Source: Streptomyces nojiriensis
Lineage (GTDB): Bacteria; Actinomycetota; Actinomycetes; Streptomycetales; Streptomycetaceae
Direction of reading: 5' to 3'
DNA: 64,000 nucleotides
Assembly: GCF_017639205.1 (NCBI RefSeq)
Contig: NZ_CP071139.1
Location: 3,912,001 to 3,976,000 of the forward strand
Part shown: positions 32,678-44,729 of the stretch, in pieces
Numbering within the stretch: the stretch's first letter is position 1
Layout: every line of letters starts with the position of its first letter
Made by a program: the position numbers and the translations under genes
The notes under the pieces: model-generated
Database searches by the model: none
Told to the model about the DNA's origin: nothing
Seen by the model: the letters and a program-made list of their open reading frames with translations, nothing else

Positions 32678-34708
32678 TCACTCCGGCGTGACCGTGCCGT
32701 CGGAGAGGCCGTCGTGGAAACCCTGTACGAGTTGTTCGCCGAGCCGCCCCGCCAGCCGCAGCGCGTCCTCGAACTCGGCGAGCGCGCGGAAGCGGAGCCC
32801 GTAGCTCTGCTGTTGCGCCAGGGGCAGCCGGGGCAGCTGGAGCCGGCGTACGTCGAGCCGGGTGGCGGTGGAGGCGTGGCTGCTGGCGCGGCGGGTGTTG
32901 GCGGTGCCGCGCAGGAATCCGGCCAGGAACCAAGGGTCGAGGGCGTCGGGGTCGGGGCGCAGCAGGGCCAGGCCGCGGCCCGGTACCGCGCCCGCGAGGG
33001 CCCCGTCGACGACCCGGGCGATGGCGGCGCCGCCGACGAGGGGGACGAGGACGTCGCCGGGGGCGGTGAGCACGGGCTCGTCGGCGGTGGGCACGAGGGT
33101 CCCGGAGGGGCCGTTCCCGGTGTAGACGTCCTGTTCGGTGAGGACGGGGGCCGAGCCGGTGCCGCCGCCGGTGCCGGTGTGCAGCTCCAGGGCTCCGGCG
33201 CGGGCGAGTTCGCCGACGGTGGTCATCGGCGGCCGGGCCGTGCCCCCGGCGGGCGCCGCCGCGGGCGGCGGGGTGAGCCGGGCGGCCCGGCCGAGGGTCT
33301 CGCCGAGCCGCTCGCGTACGGCGGTCAGTTCGGCGGGACCGCCACCGGCGGCCGGCGGGGGCAGGTGGCGGGCGGGGGTGAGGTCCACGTCGTCGTCCAG
33401 CAGCTCGATGACGGGGACGACGCGGGCGGCGCCCGGCTCCTGCGCGAGCGAGCCGGTGCGGTCGTACGTGCTCCAGGCGTCCGCCACCGCGCCGTGCACG
33501 GCGGGCCAGGCGGAGCGCAGCGGGGTGTCGGCGGCGAGCGCCGCGGTGTCGACGAGCAGCAACCCGGCCGGGGGCGCCGCGTGCGGGGCGGGCCGGCGCA
33601 GCACCCACAGGTGCAGCGGGATCCCGTACGGGGGCGCCGCGCCGGCCGGGAGCGCGACGACGGCCCGCAGCGCGCCGCGGCGCAGCAGGTCGGCGCGGAT
33701 GCGGCGGCCGGAGCGGCGGGCGGCGACGGCGGGCGGCATGAGCAGGACGGCGGTGCCGCCCTCGCGCAGGTGGGCCAGGGCGTGCTGGACCCAGGCGAGT
33801 TCGGATTCGGTGCGGGCCGGGAAGCCGTACTCCCAGCGCGGGTCGTAGGCCAGTTCCTCGTGGCCCCAGGCGCGTTCGTTGAACGGCGGGTGGCACAGGA
33901 CGGCGTCGACGGTGTCCTGGGCGAAGGCGTCGGCCCGCAGGCTGTCGGCGGCGGCCGCGCGGATCCGGGGCGTTCCGTTCAGGGCGAGGCGCAGGGCGGC
34001 GAGGGCGGCGAGTTCGGGCGCGGAGTCCTGCGCGTACAGGGCGGTGGCGCCGCGGACGGCCCGCAGCAGGGTGCCGGTGCCGCAGGCGGGGTCGAGGACG
34101 GTACGGGCAGAGGGCCCGGCGAGGGCGGCCATGAGCCCGGCGAGGCTGTCCGGGGTGAGCGTGTACTGGCGGGGGTTGGCGTCGAGGTGGCGCCCGAGGA
34201 GGAACGCGAAGGCCTGGCGGGCCCCGAGTTCGGCGGCGAGTTCGGCGGCGGCCCGCAGCAGCGGCATGGTGGCCGGGCCCAGCGGGATCTCGGCGAGCGC
34301 GTGGCCGGGCCCGAGGCGCGCGCCGAGCACCTGGTCCAGGACGGGCCGCAACAGGGTGGCCATGCGCGCGTCGGAGACGGCGGTCAGCTCCAGCCAGTCG
34401 GCGGGCCGGTCCCGTACGACGAGCAGGGCGCCGCCCGCCTTGACGAGTGCGGTGACGGCCCCGCCGGGGTGGGCGGTGATCTGCTGCCAGACGCGTTCGC
34501 GCAGCGGGACCTCGGCGAGTTTGCCCTGGGCGCGCAGCCAGTGCTCCACCTCGTCGAGGGAGAAGGACGGGCTGGTCTCGGTGCCGCCGACGGGCTTCGG
34601 GAAGTCGGCGTGGCGGCGCCGCCAGTTGCTCACGGCCGCGCGGCCGACTCCGGCCAGGCGGGCGACCTCGGCCGCGGTGACCTCTGCTGCGGCGTTCTCC
34701 TCGGGCAT
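32678..34708 (-). CDS. HTH - N6-adenine methylase-like - specificity-like fusion, altered catalytic motif
   Basis: A 676-residue protein. Residues ~10-65 form a helix-turn-helix of the MerR/AlpA type (EVARLAGVGRAAVSNWRRR, FSLDEVEHWL). A helical region follows, then an HsdM-like Rossmann domain (about 185-345) with SAM motif DPACGTGTLL. The catalytic motif normally NPPF/Y reads CHPPFN here, so the key Asn is replaced by His. The C-terminal third (about 450-676) resembles an HsdS-type target-recognition half (VLVPLVGGAAIARVV, FLRGTANTRRASS, LQLPRLPLAQQQ). No restriction, second specificity or helicase gene is nearby. It may be a DNA-binding regulator derived from a type I methylase. ATG 34720 is an alternative start. 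Confidence 0.75.
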   Translation of the reverse strand: MPEENAAAEVTAAEVARLAGVGRAAVSNWRRRHADFPKPVGGTETSPSFSLDEVEHWLRAQGKLAEVPLRERVWQQITAHPGGAVTALVKAGGALLVVRDRPADWLELTAVSDARMATLLRPVLDQVLGARLGPGHALAEIPLGPATMPLLRAAAELAAELGARQAFAFLLGRHLDANPRQYTLTPDSLAGLMAALAGPSARTVLDPACGTGTLLRAVRGATALYAQDSAPELAALAALRLALNGTPRIRAAAADSLRADAFAQDTVDAVLCHPPFNERAWGHEELAYDPRWEYGFPARTESELAWVQHALAHLREGGTAVLLMPPAVAARRSGRRIRADLLRRGALRAVVALPAGAAPPYGIPLHLWVLRRPAPHAAPPAGLLLVDTAALAADTPLRSAWPAVHGAVADAWSTYDRTGSLAQEPGAARVVPVIELLDDDVDLTPARHLPPPAAGGGPAELTAVRERLGETLGRAARLTPPPAAAPAGGTARPPMTTVGELARAGALELHTGTGGGTGSAPVLTEQDVYTGNGPSGTLVPTADEPVLTAPGDVLVPLVGGAAIARVVDGALAGAVPGRGLALLRPDPDALDPWFLAGFLRGTANTRRASSHASTATRLDVRRLQLPRLPLAQQQSYGLRFRALAEFEDALRLAGRLGEQLVQGFHDGLSDGTVTPE

Positions 34709-34744
34709 GCCGGGGAGCATACCCGCTCACACCCGAGAGACCGA

Positions 34745-34794
34745 TTCACAGCGTGAACTCAAAAACTTCTGTGAACCTTGTTGACTCGGTTCAC
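34745..34794. promoter_or_regulatory. cluster of GTGAA/TTCAC half-sites
   Basis: Two inverted repeats: TTCAC-AGC-GTGAA (34745-34757) and GTGAACC (34771-34777) with GGTTCAC (34788-34794). They lie in the 210-nt divergent gap between the HTH-methylase-like gene and the lipoprotein gene, the second overlapping the predicted lipoprotein promoter. Likely operators; the HTH protein next door is a candidate ligand. Confidence 0.5.
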
Positions 34795-34810
34795 GGAAAT
34801 CTGCTGTGAT
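34781..34810 (+). promoter_or_regulatory. candidate vegetative promoter of lipoprotein gene
   Basis: TTGACT at 34781-34786 and TGTGAT at 34805-34810 with an 18-nt spacer. The right arm of a GTGAACC/GGTTCAC inverted repeat lies in the spacer. Predicted start about 105 nt before the ATG. Confidence 0.45.
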
Positions 34811-34918
34811 CGGTCCGTCTTCACCGGTCGGATCTTCGCGATCCCGTCGAGCGGAACACGATCTTCCGCTTCTCCTTTAATCTTCCTTTACCCCTTCCAG
34901 CTGCCCTAGAGAGTCCCC

Positions 34919-35632
34919 ATGCGCACCGCTCGCCGATTCACCGCCACCGCCGCCCTCGCCTGCGCCGCCGCCCTCGGCCTCACCGGATGCTTCGCCTCCG
35001 GCCCGTTCGCGGACCTGACCGGCTCCGAGGTCGCGGACAAGTCCGTGGACGCCCTGCGCGGCGCCGCCTCGCTCACCGTCAGCGGCAAGGTCTGGGACGC
35101 GGGCAAGCCGATGGACCTGAACATGGCCGTCAGCAAGAGCGGCGAATGCCGGGGCACGATCGCCGGGCCGGAGGGCTCCTTCGAGCTGATCCGCAACGCC
35201 TCGTCCGTGTTCATCAAGGCGGACGAGCCCTTCTACCGCTCGCAGATGAAGGACCTGCCCAAGGCGGAGGCGGACGAGGCGGTCAAGCAGCTGGCGGGCC
35301 ACTGGCTGAAGTCGAAGGCCTCGGACGCCGACGCCAAGGAGCTCGCCTCCCTGTGCGACCTGGACGAGCTGCTCAAGGAGTTCGACGACAGCAAGGGCGC
35401 GCAGAAGGGCAAGGTCACCTCGGTGGGCGGCCAGAAGGCCCTCACCCTGACCACGAAGGCCGACGAAGGCACCGAGACCCTGCTGGTCGCGACCGAGGGC
35501 ACCCCGTACCTGCTCAAGGCGAGCGTCACCGGCAAGGAGCCGGCCGAGGTCTCCTTCTCGGGCTTCGACAAGCCGGTCCAGGCCGAGGCGCCGGCCGGCG
35601 AGGACGTCATAGACGCGGACAAGCTGGGCTGA
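34919..35632 (+). CDS. secreted lipoprotein, LppX/LprG-like fold possible
   Basis: A 237-residue lipoprotein. The signal peptide ends in lipobox LTGC (Cys22). The mature part alternates strand-like segments (SLTVSGKVWD, LNMAVSKSGECRGTIAG, SFELIRNASSVFIKAD, KVTSVGGQKALTLTTK, TLLVATEGTPYLLKASV) typical of the half-barrel LolA/LppX-type fold that carries lipids. Two extra cysteines (in GECRG and SLCDLD) could form a disulfide. A homologue with defined function is not recognised. The ATG at 34919 has AGAGAG upstream. Divergent from the HTH-methylase-like gene; a 25-bp-stem terminator follows. Confidence 0.8.
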   Translation: MRTARRFTATAALACAAALGLTGCFASGPFADLTGSEVADKSVDALRGAASLTVSGKVWDAGKPMDLNMAVSKSGECRGTIAGPEGSFELIRNASSVFIKADEPFYRSQMKDLPKAEADEAVKQLAGHWLKSKASDADAKELASLCDLDELLKEFDDSKGAQKGKVTSVGGQKALTLTTKADEGTETLLVATEGTPYLLKASVTGKEPAEVSFSGFDKPVQAEAPAGEDVIDADKLG

Positions 35633-35642
35633 GCCGCGCACG

Positions 35643-35695
35643 CGGGAACGGCCGTGGCCGGGGACCTGTGAGGTCCCCGGCCACGGCCGTTCCCG
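35643..35695. terminator. very long perfect-stem terminator
   Basis: 25-bp perfect stem (35643-35667 with 35671-35695) and a GTG loop, between the converging lipoprotein and mfd genes. Confidence 0.9.
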
Positions 35696-35728
35696 TCGTC
35701 GGCGCACCCGCTGCGGGCGCCACGGCCC

Positions 35729-39262
<3,534 letters not shown>

Positions 39263-39494
39263 GAAAGAGGCTTTCCGTCCGGTGAGGGTCTGAAGGTGTG
39301 CGGTGCGGTGGTGCAGTGCGGGTGCGGTGCGGGTGCGAGGGCAACGCGAAGGGCCCGACACGTCGCACGGGCCGGGGGTTCCCACCCTACGACGACGCCC
39401 CTCGCGCCGCTTTACGATGTTCCTGTTCTGACTGTCCGAGCTCGCCGTGTCGTCTTCCGCCGGGGAGACACTGCCTCCGGAGGAGCACGAGTCC

Positions 39495-40901
39495 GTGACG
39501 AGCGATGCAATAGCCCGCCCGGCGCCGGTGGTACCGGCATCCTCGAAGCCGGACCGGTACGCGTGGGCACCGCCCTGGCTGGTGGCCGCCGGGCTGTTCG
39601 CCGTCTACCTCATCCTGTCCGTCGGCCGGTTCCGGCGGATGGACTGGGCCTCCTGGGACCTGGGGATCTTCGAACAGGCGATCCGCGCGTACGCGCACCT
39701 CCAGGAGCCCGTCGCCGACCTGAAGGGGCCGGGGGCCAACATCCTCGGGGACCACTTCAGTCCGATCATCGCGCTCGTCGCCCCCTTCTACCGGGTCTTC
39801 CCCGGTCCCCTCACCCTGCTGGTCGTGCAGTCGGCGCTGTTCGCGCTGTCCGCCGTGCCCGTCACCCGGGCGGCCGTACGGTTCCTCGGCCGGGCCCGCG
39901 GGCTCGCGGTCGGCATCGCGTACGGGCTGTCCTGGGGCATCCAGCGGGCCGTGGAGTTCGACTTCCACGAGATCGCCTTCGCCGTGCCCCTGCTGGCCTT
40001 CGCCCTGGAGGCGGTCCTCGCCCGGCGGTGGCGGGCCGCCCTGCTGTGGGGGCTGCCGCTGGTCCTGGTCAAGGAGGACCTCGGCTTCACGCTCGCCGCG
40101 CTGGCCGTGGTGGTCGCCTGGCGGGCCCGCGACGGCAACCGGCGGATCGCCGTGACCGCGCTCTGCGTCGCCGCCGCGGCCTGCGTCTTCGCCGTCCTGG
40201 TGTTCACCGTCGTCATACCGGCCTTCGCCACCGCGGGATACGGCTACTGGGACAAGATCGACGGGGCGGGTCCGCTCGGCGGGATCGGCACCAAGCTCAC
40301 CACCCTGGCATGGGTGCTCGTCCCCACCTCCGGGCTGCTCGCGCTGCGCTCGCCGCTGCTCCTGGTGGCCGCGCCCACCCTCGGCTGGCGGTTCCTGTCC
40401 GGAGACGACCACTACTGGTCCACCGACTGGCACTACAGCGCCGTCCTCATGCCCGTCGTGGCCCTCGCCCTGGTCGACGCCGTCGACACCGTCCGGCGGA
40501 GCGGGCGGCCCCGGCTGCGCGCGTACGCCCTGCAGCTGCCGACCGCCGTGCTGGCCGCCGCCCTCGCCCTGAGCGCGACCGCCATGCCGACGGCCAAGCT
40601 CGCGGAGGCCCGTACGTACCAGAAGCCCGAGCGGGTCACGGCGATCGAGCGGCTCCTCGCCCGGATCCCCGACGGGGCGACCGTGGAGGCCGACACCACC
40701 CCGCTGACCCGGCTGACCTCCCGCTGCCGCGTGCTGTGGATCGGCGGCAGCAAGGGCGTGGTCCCCGACTGGATCACCATCGACAACTCCTCCAAGTGGG
40801 CCGGCGAGGACCCGACCGGCTACGCCCGCCAGCTCCACCCCGGCGAGCGGTTCGCCCTGGTGGGCGAGGCCGGCGGCATCGTCCTGATGCAGCGGGAGTG
40901 A
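39495..40901 (+). CDS. DUF2079 multi-pass membrane protein
   Basis: A 468-residue polytopic protein with roughly ten membrane segments and the DUF2079 features: SWDLGIFEQAIRAY near the first loop, GDHFSPIIALVAPFYRVFP, EFDFHEIAFAVPLLAFAL and KEDLGFTLA. These resemble the GT-C glycosyltransferase fold with acidic residues in the first loop (WDLGIFEQ). Substrate unknown. GTG at 39495 is preferred over GTG at 39447 because GGAGGAG lies nine bases before it. The 230-nt gap upstream holds short GGTGCG-type repeats (about 39296-39340). Divergent from mfd, convergent with the ABC permease. Confidence 0.82.
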   Translation: MTSDAIARPAPVVPASSKPDRYAWAPPWLVAAGLFAVYLILSVGRFRRMDWASWDLGIFEQAIRAYAHLQEPVADLKGPGANILGDHFSPIIALVAPFYRVFPGPLTLLVVQSALFALSAVPVTRAAVRFLGRARGLAVGIAYGLSWGIQRAVEFDFHEIAFAVPLLAFALEAVLARRWRAALLWGLPLVLVKEDLGFTLAALAVVVAWRARDGNRRIAVTALCVAAAACVFAVLVFTVVIPAFATAGYGYWDKIDGAGPLGGIGTKLTTLAWVLVPTSGLLALRSPLLLVAAPTLGWRFLSGDDHYWSTDWHYSAVLMPVVALALVDAVDTVRRSGRPRLRAYALQLPTAVLAAALALSATAMPTAKLAEARTYQKPERVTAIERLLARIPDGATVEADTTPLTRLTSRCRVLWIGGSKGVVPDWITIDNSSKWAGEDPTGYARQLHPGERFALVGEAGGIVLMQRE

Positions 40902-40927
40902 CCGGGGCAGCCGCCCCCGGGAACGAC

Positions 40928-40959
40928 GCCGGTCCGGGACCCTGAGGTCCCGGACCGGC
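40928..40959. terminator. convergent-gene terminator
   Basis: 14-bp perfect stem (GCCGGTCCGGGACC with 40946-40959) and a CTGA loop, between DUF2079 and ABC permease genes. Confidence 0.8.
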
Positions 40960-40984
40960 ATTCCCCCGAACGAACGCGAGCCGG

Positions 40985-43570
40985 TTACTCGCTCGCGATC
41001 GCGTTCAGTACGTTCATCCGCCCTGCCCGGAAGGCCGGGACCAGTGCGGCGAACAAGCCCACGAAGGCCGACGCGGCGAACACCCCGAGGATCGTCGGCC
41101 ACGGGATCTCCAGCACCTTCAGGCCCTCGAGAGCCAGCAGCTGCTGCGCGCCGATCCCCCAGCCCATGCCGAGCCCGAGGCCGAGCACGGCGCCGAAGAG
41201 GGCGATGACCACCGACTCCAGGCGGATCATGCGGCGCAGCTGGCGGCGGGAGAGGCCGATGGCGCGCATCAGGCCGATCTCGCGGGTCCGCTCGACCACC
41301 GAGAGGGCCAGGGTGTTCACGACGCCCAGGACCGCGACGACGATCGCGAGGCCGAGGAGGCCGTAGACCATGTTCAGCAGCTGGCCGACCTGGTCCTTCA
41401 GGGCCTGCTTGTAGTCGGTCTGGTTGCGCACCTTGTACTGCGGGTACTCGGCCATCGCCGCCTTGACCGACTCGTACGCGCCGGCGTCGGACTTACCGTC
41501 CTGCGCGCTGGCCAGCAGCATGAAGGGGAGCGGCAGCTTGTCGGCCGGAATGTTCGCCCGGGCCGTCTCGGTGCTGATGTACTTCATGCCCTTGTCGAGG
41601 TTGCCCTCGTCGCTGGTGATCGCGGCGACCTTCAGCTTGACCGTGCTGCCGCCGGTGAAGGCGACCGTCAGCTCGTCGCCGGCCTTGACGCCGTGCTTCG
41701 TGGCGTATGCGGAACCGACCGACATCGCGTTCGCCCCGTACGCCGCGGCGTGCTCGCCGGCGACCATCTTGCGCCGGATGTCCTTGGCGTACGTCGGGTC
41801 GGTGGCGCCGAGCCCGTCCTCCTCGGTGGTGCCGTCGGGGGCGGTGACCTTGGCCGCCACCTCGCGGTAGGCGGTGACGTGGTCGAGGCCCTTGGTGGCG
41901 CGCAGGGCCTGCTCGGCCTGCGGCAGTACGGGCTGGCCGGTCTCGGAGTTGACGATGTAGTCCGCGCCGACCGACTTGTCGAGCTCCTCGGTCGCGGAGG
42001 CCACCATCGAGGAGCCGACCACCGACAGGCAGGCGACCAGCGCGAGGCCGATCATCAGCGCGGCGGCGGTGGCACCGGTGCGGCGCGGGTTGCGCAGGGC
42101 GTTGCGCTCGGCGAGCCGGCCCACGGACCCGAAGGGCCGCAGCACCACGCCGGAGAGCACCCGCACCACGCCCGCGGCGAGCAGCGGGCCGATCACGATG
42201 AAGCCGATGAGGCTGAAGACGACGCCCAGGCCCAGCCAGAGCGAGCCGGGTCCGGCCTTCTCGGCGGCGGTGGCGAGGTAGAGCCCGGCGCCGCCGATGC
42301 CGGTGAGGACCAGGCCGAGGACGGCGCGGACGACGCCGGCCTTCTTGTCGCCCGGGGTGCCGGACTCGCGCAGCGCGGCCATCGGGGAGACCTTGCCGGC
42401 CCGGCGGGCCGGGATGAAGGCCGAGACGACGGTGACCTTGATGCCGAGGTAGAGGCCGATGACCGGGGTGGTCCAGGCGATCGTCAGGTCGTCGGTGGAC
42501 AGGTGCATGCCCATGGAGCCCATGAGCTGCATCAGGCCGACGGCGAGGCCGATGCCGGCGCCGATACCCAGGAGCGAGCCGACGATCCCGAGGAGGAAGG
42601 CCTCGAAGACCACGGACTTCAGGATCTGCCCGCTGTCGGCGCCGATGGCGCGCATCAGGCCGATCTCACGGGTGCGCTGGGCCACCAGCATCGAGAAGGT
42701 GTTGAAGATGAGGAAGATGCCGACGAGGAAGGCGATCCCGGCGAAGCCGAGCATCACGTACTTCATGACGTTCAGGAAGGAGCCGACGTCCTTGCGGTTG
42801 GCGTCCGCGGCTTCCTTGGCCGTCTGCAGCTTGTACGTGTCCGCGCCGACGGCGGTGGCGATGTTCCGCTTGAGCTGCTCGTCGCTCACCCCGTCCTTGG
42901 CGGTGACGTTGACGTGCGTGAAGGAGCCGGGGGAGCCGAGCAGCGCCTGCTGCGAGGTGGCGGTGTCGAAGTAGACGATCGCCGCGCCCGGGTTGGTCAC
43001 GGTGAAGGTGGCGATCCCGCTGATCTTCGCGCGGATGTCGCCGGTGATGGTGATCGTGCGCAGTTCGTCACCGAGCTTGAGGTGGTGCTTCTCGGCGGTG
43101 TCGGCGTCGACCATCACCTCGGTCGGGCCGCGCGGAGCGTTGCCCGAGGTGATCTTCATGGACTTGAGCTCGTTGTCGTTCCAGTTGCCCGCGATGGTCG
43201 GGGCGCCGGTGGTCGAGCCCATGTTCTCGTTCTTGGCGTTGACGACCGTGACGGACATCGACACGACGCCGCCCTCGGCGCTCTTGACGCCCTCGGCCTT
43301 GCGCACTTGCTCGACGGCCGAGCCGGCCAGGATCTCGGGGCGGCCGCGTTCCGGGGTCTCCTCCCCCGCCTTGGCCTCCTTCGGGCTGACGGTCACATCG
43401 GAGTTGGTGACGGCGAACAGCTTGTCGAAGGTGGTGTTCATGGTGTCGGTGAACACCAGGGTGCCGCAGACGAAGGCGACGGAGAGCATGACCGCGACGG
43501 CGGAGAGCGCCATCCGCCCCTTGTGGGCGACGAAGTTGCGCCGCGAGGTCTTCAGGACGGTGTTGCTCAT
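40985..43570 (-). CDS. FtsX-like ABC transporter permease (paralogue)
   Basis: An 861-residue permease with the same domain order as the one at 11337-13886. It has an N-terminal helix (about 20-42), a first extracytoplasmic domain, an FtsX block (about 275-410, AQRTREIGLMRAIGADSGQ), a central membrane pair, a second helix and extracytoplasmic domain (about 540-730), and a C-terminal FtsX block (ERTREIGLMRAIGLSRRQL). It pairs with the ATPase whose gene overlaps it by ATGA (43567-43570), so the two are co-translated. The cargo is unknown; lipoprotein or peptide export, or envelope-stress signalling, are typical for the family. Confidence 0.92.
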   Translation of the reverse strand: MSNTVLKTSRRNFVAHKGRMALSAVAVMLSVAFVCGTLVFTDTMNTTFDKLFAVTNSDVTVSPKEAKAGEETPERGRPEILAGSAVEQVRKAEGVKSAEGGVVSMSVTVVNAKNENMGSTTGAPTIAGNWNDNELKSMKITSGNAPRGPTEVMVDADTAEKHHLKLGDELRTITITGDIRAKISGIATFTVTNPGAAIVYFDTATSQQALLGSPGSFTHVNVTAKDGVSDEQLKRNIATAVGADTYKLQTAKEAADANRKDVGSFLNVMKYVMLGFAGIAFLVGIFLIFNTFSMLVAQRTREIGLMRAIGADSGQILKSVVFEAFLLGIVGSLLGIGAGIGLAVGLMQLMGSMGMHLSTDDLTIAWTTPVIGLYLGIKVTVVSAFIPARRAGKVSPMAALRESGTPGDKKAGVVRAVLGLVLTGIGGAGLYLATAAEKAGPGSLWLGLGVVFSLIGFIVIGPLLAAGVVRVLSGVVLRPFGSVGRLAERNALRNPRRTGATAAALMIGLALVACLSVVGSSMVASATEELDKSVGADYIVNSETGQPVLPQAEQALRATKGLDHVTAYREVAAKVTAPDGTTEEDGLGATDPTYAKDIRRKMVAGEHAAAYGANAMSVGSAYATKHGVKAGDELTVAFTGGSTVKLKVAAITSDEGNLDKGMKYISTETARANIPADKLPLPFMLLASAQDGKSDAGAYESVKAAMAEYPQYKVRNQTDYKQALKDQVGQLLNMVYGLLGLAIVVAVLGVVNTLALSVVERTREIGLMRAIGLSRRQLRRMIRLESVVIALFGAVLGLGLGMGWGIGAQQLLALEGLKVLEIPWPTILGVFAASAFVGLFAALVPAFRAGRMNVLNAIASE

Positions 43571-44355
43571 GAGGTCCGCCCGCGCGCGTCGAAGTCCTTC
43601 ATGCGGTCCAGGACCTGGTCGGCGGTCGGACCGTACATCTCGTCGACGATCCGGCCGTCGGCCAGGAAGATGACGCGGTCCGCGTAGGAGGCGGCCACCG
43701 GGTCGTGCGTGACCATGACAATCGTCTGGCCGAGCTCGTCGACCGAGCGGCGCAGGAAGCCGAGGACCTCGGCGCCCGCCCTGGAGTCCAGGTTTCCGGT
43801 CGGCTCGTCGCCGAAGATGATCTGCGGGCGCGCGGCGAGGGCGCGGGCGACCGCCACCCGCTGCTGCTGGCCGCCGGAGAGCTCGGTCGGGCGGTGCTTG
43901 AGCCTGCCGGCGAGGCCCACCGTCTCCACGACCCGGTTCAGCCACTCCGCGTCGGGCTTGCGGCCCGCGATGTCCATGGGGAGCGTGATGTTCTCCAGGG
44001 CGTTGAGCGTGGGCAGCAGGTTGAAGGCCTGGAAGATGAAGCCGATCCGGTCGCGGCGCAGCTGCGTGAGCTTCTTGTCCTTCAGCCCGGTGATCTCGGT
44101 GTCGTCCAGGTGGATCTGGCCGCTGGTCACCGTGTCGAGACCGGCGAGGCAGTGCATCAGCGTGGACTTGCCGGAGCCGGAGGGACCCATGATCGCGGTG
44201 AACTGGCCGCCCATGATGTCCACGTCCACGTCGTCGAGGGCGACGACGCGCGTCTCCCCGGAGCCGTAGGCCTTGACGACCTTTCGCGCCCGGGCCGCGA
44301 CGGCTGCATGCCCTCCAGTACCCCCGTGCCTGGTTTCGGTCATAGCCGTTGTCAC
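43567..44355 (-). CDS. ABC transporter ATP-binding protein (MacB/LolD-like, paralogue)
   Basis: A 262-residue ATPase with Walker A GPSGSGKST, signature LSGGQQQR and Walker B FGDEPTGNLDSR. From KVYG/KAYG onward it matches the ATPase at 10505-11278 almost residue for residue; differences cluster at the N-terminus and around the second strand. The GTG at 44355 is chosen for its GGGAG ribosome site seven bases upstream; the ATG four codons later is the alternative. It overlaps the permease start by ATGA. Confidence 0.92.
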   Translation of the reverse strand: MTTAMTETRHGGTGGHAAVAARARKVVKAYGSGETRVVALDDVDVDIMGGQFTAIMGPSGSGKSTLMHCLAGLDTVTSGQIHLDDTEITGLKDKKLTQLRRDRIGFIFQAFNLLPTLNALENITLPMDIAGRKPDAEWLNRVVETVGLAGRLKHRPTELSGGQQQRVAVARALAARPQIIFGDEPTGNLDSRAGAEVLGFLRRSVDELGQTIVMVTHDPVAASYADRVIFLADGRIVDEMYGPTADQVLDRMKDFDARGRTS

Positions 44356-44412
44356 GGTCTTTCTCCCTCTTCGAATGCGTGCGTCTGCGTCTGCGTCGGT
44401 GCGCCGCTGTAC

Positions 44413-44437
44413 GGCCGTTGCGGCCGTTGCGGCCGTG
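44413..44437. repeat. 9-nt tandem repeat
   Basis: GGCCGTTGC occurs two and two-thirds times in tandem (44413-44437), preceded by TGCGTC repeats at about 44385-44398. It lies just upstream of the ABC ATPase start. Confidence 0.65.
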
Positions 44438-44610
44438 CGCTCGTCGCCGTCATGAAGTCTCCGCCGGGCGGAGGCGCGGCGCGCTGGTGCCCATCGCCGT
44501 ATCCGCCCGGGGGTTAACCCCACCCCCCGGCCTGTGGTGCGTAGGTTCCAGTCAAGAAGACGCCGGGGCGGCTCACCTCCTCCGCCGGGAGGAACGGCCC
44601 CTGGCCCGTT

Positions 44611-44639
44611 GTGCGGAGGGACCCCTAGGGGATCCGCAC
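44611..44639. promoter_or_regulatory. nested palindromic operator candidate upstream of MFS gene
   Basis: GTGCGGA (44611-44617) and TCCGCAC (44633-44639) flank a perfect CCCCTAGGGG (44622-44631). The dyad lies about 90 nt before the exporter's start codon, where TetR- or MarR-type repressors usually bind, but no such regulator gene is adjacent. Confidence 0.45.
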
Positions 44640-44729
44640 CCTTCGGCGCACCGACTCTGGGGGATACCGCCCCGCACGCGGCGGTGAGATGGTGTTCCCC
44701 GCAGTTACGTGCAGGGGGAAGGAATCTCG

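Larger units (their letters stand above)
44356..44729. other. 374-nt divergent region between ABC operon and MFS gene
   Basis: Contains the 9-nt tandem repeat (44413-44437), the palindrome GGGGTTAACCCC around 44510-44521, and a nested dyad at 44611-44639 near the MFS start. No gene is apparent; promoters for both directions should lie here. Confidence 0.6.

Noticed and set aside
32642..34756. 704-codon plus-strand frame opposite the HTH-methylase-like gene
   Set aside because: Gly/Arg/Val-rich shadow; the minus-strand protein has coherent HTH, SAM-binding and specificity-like domains.
39296..39340. GGTGCG-rich stretch before mfd as a regulatory array
   Set aside because: Irregular simple-sequence repeats without conserved spacing; more likely slippage.
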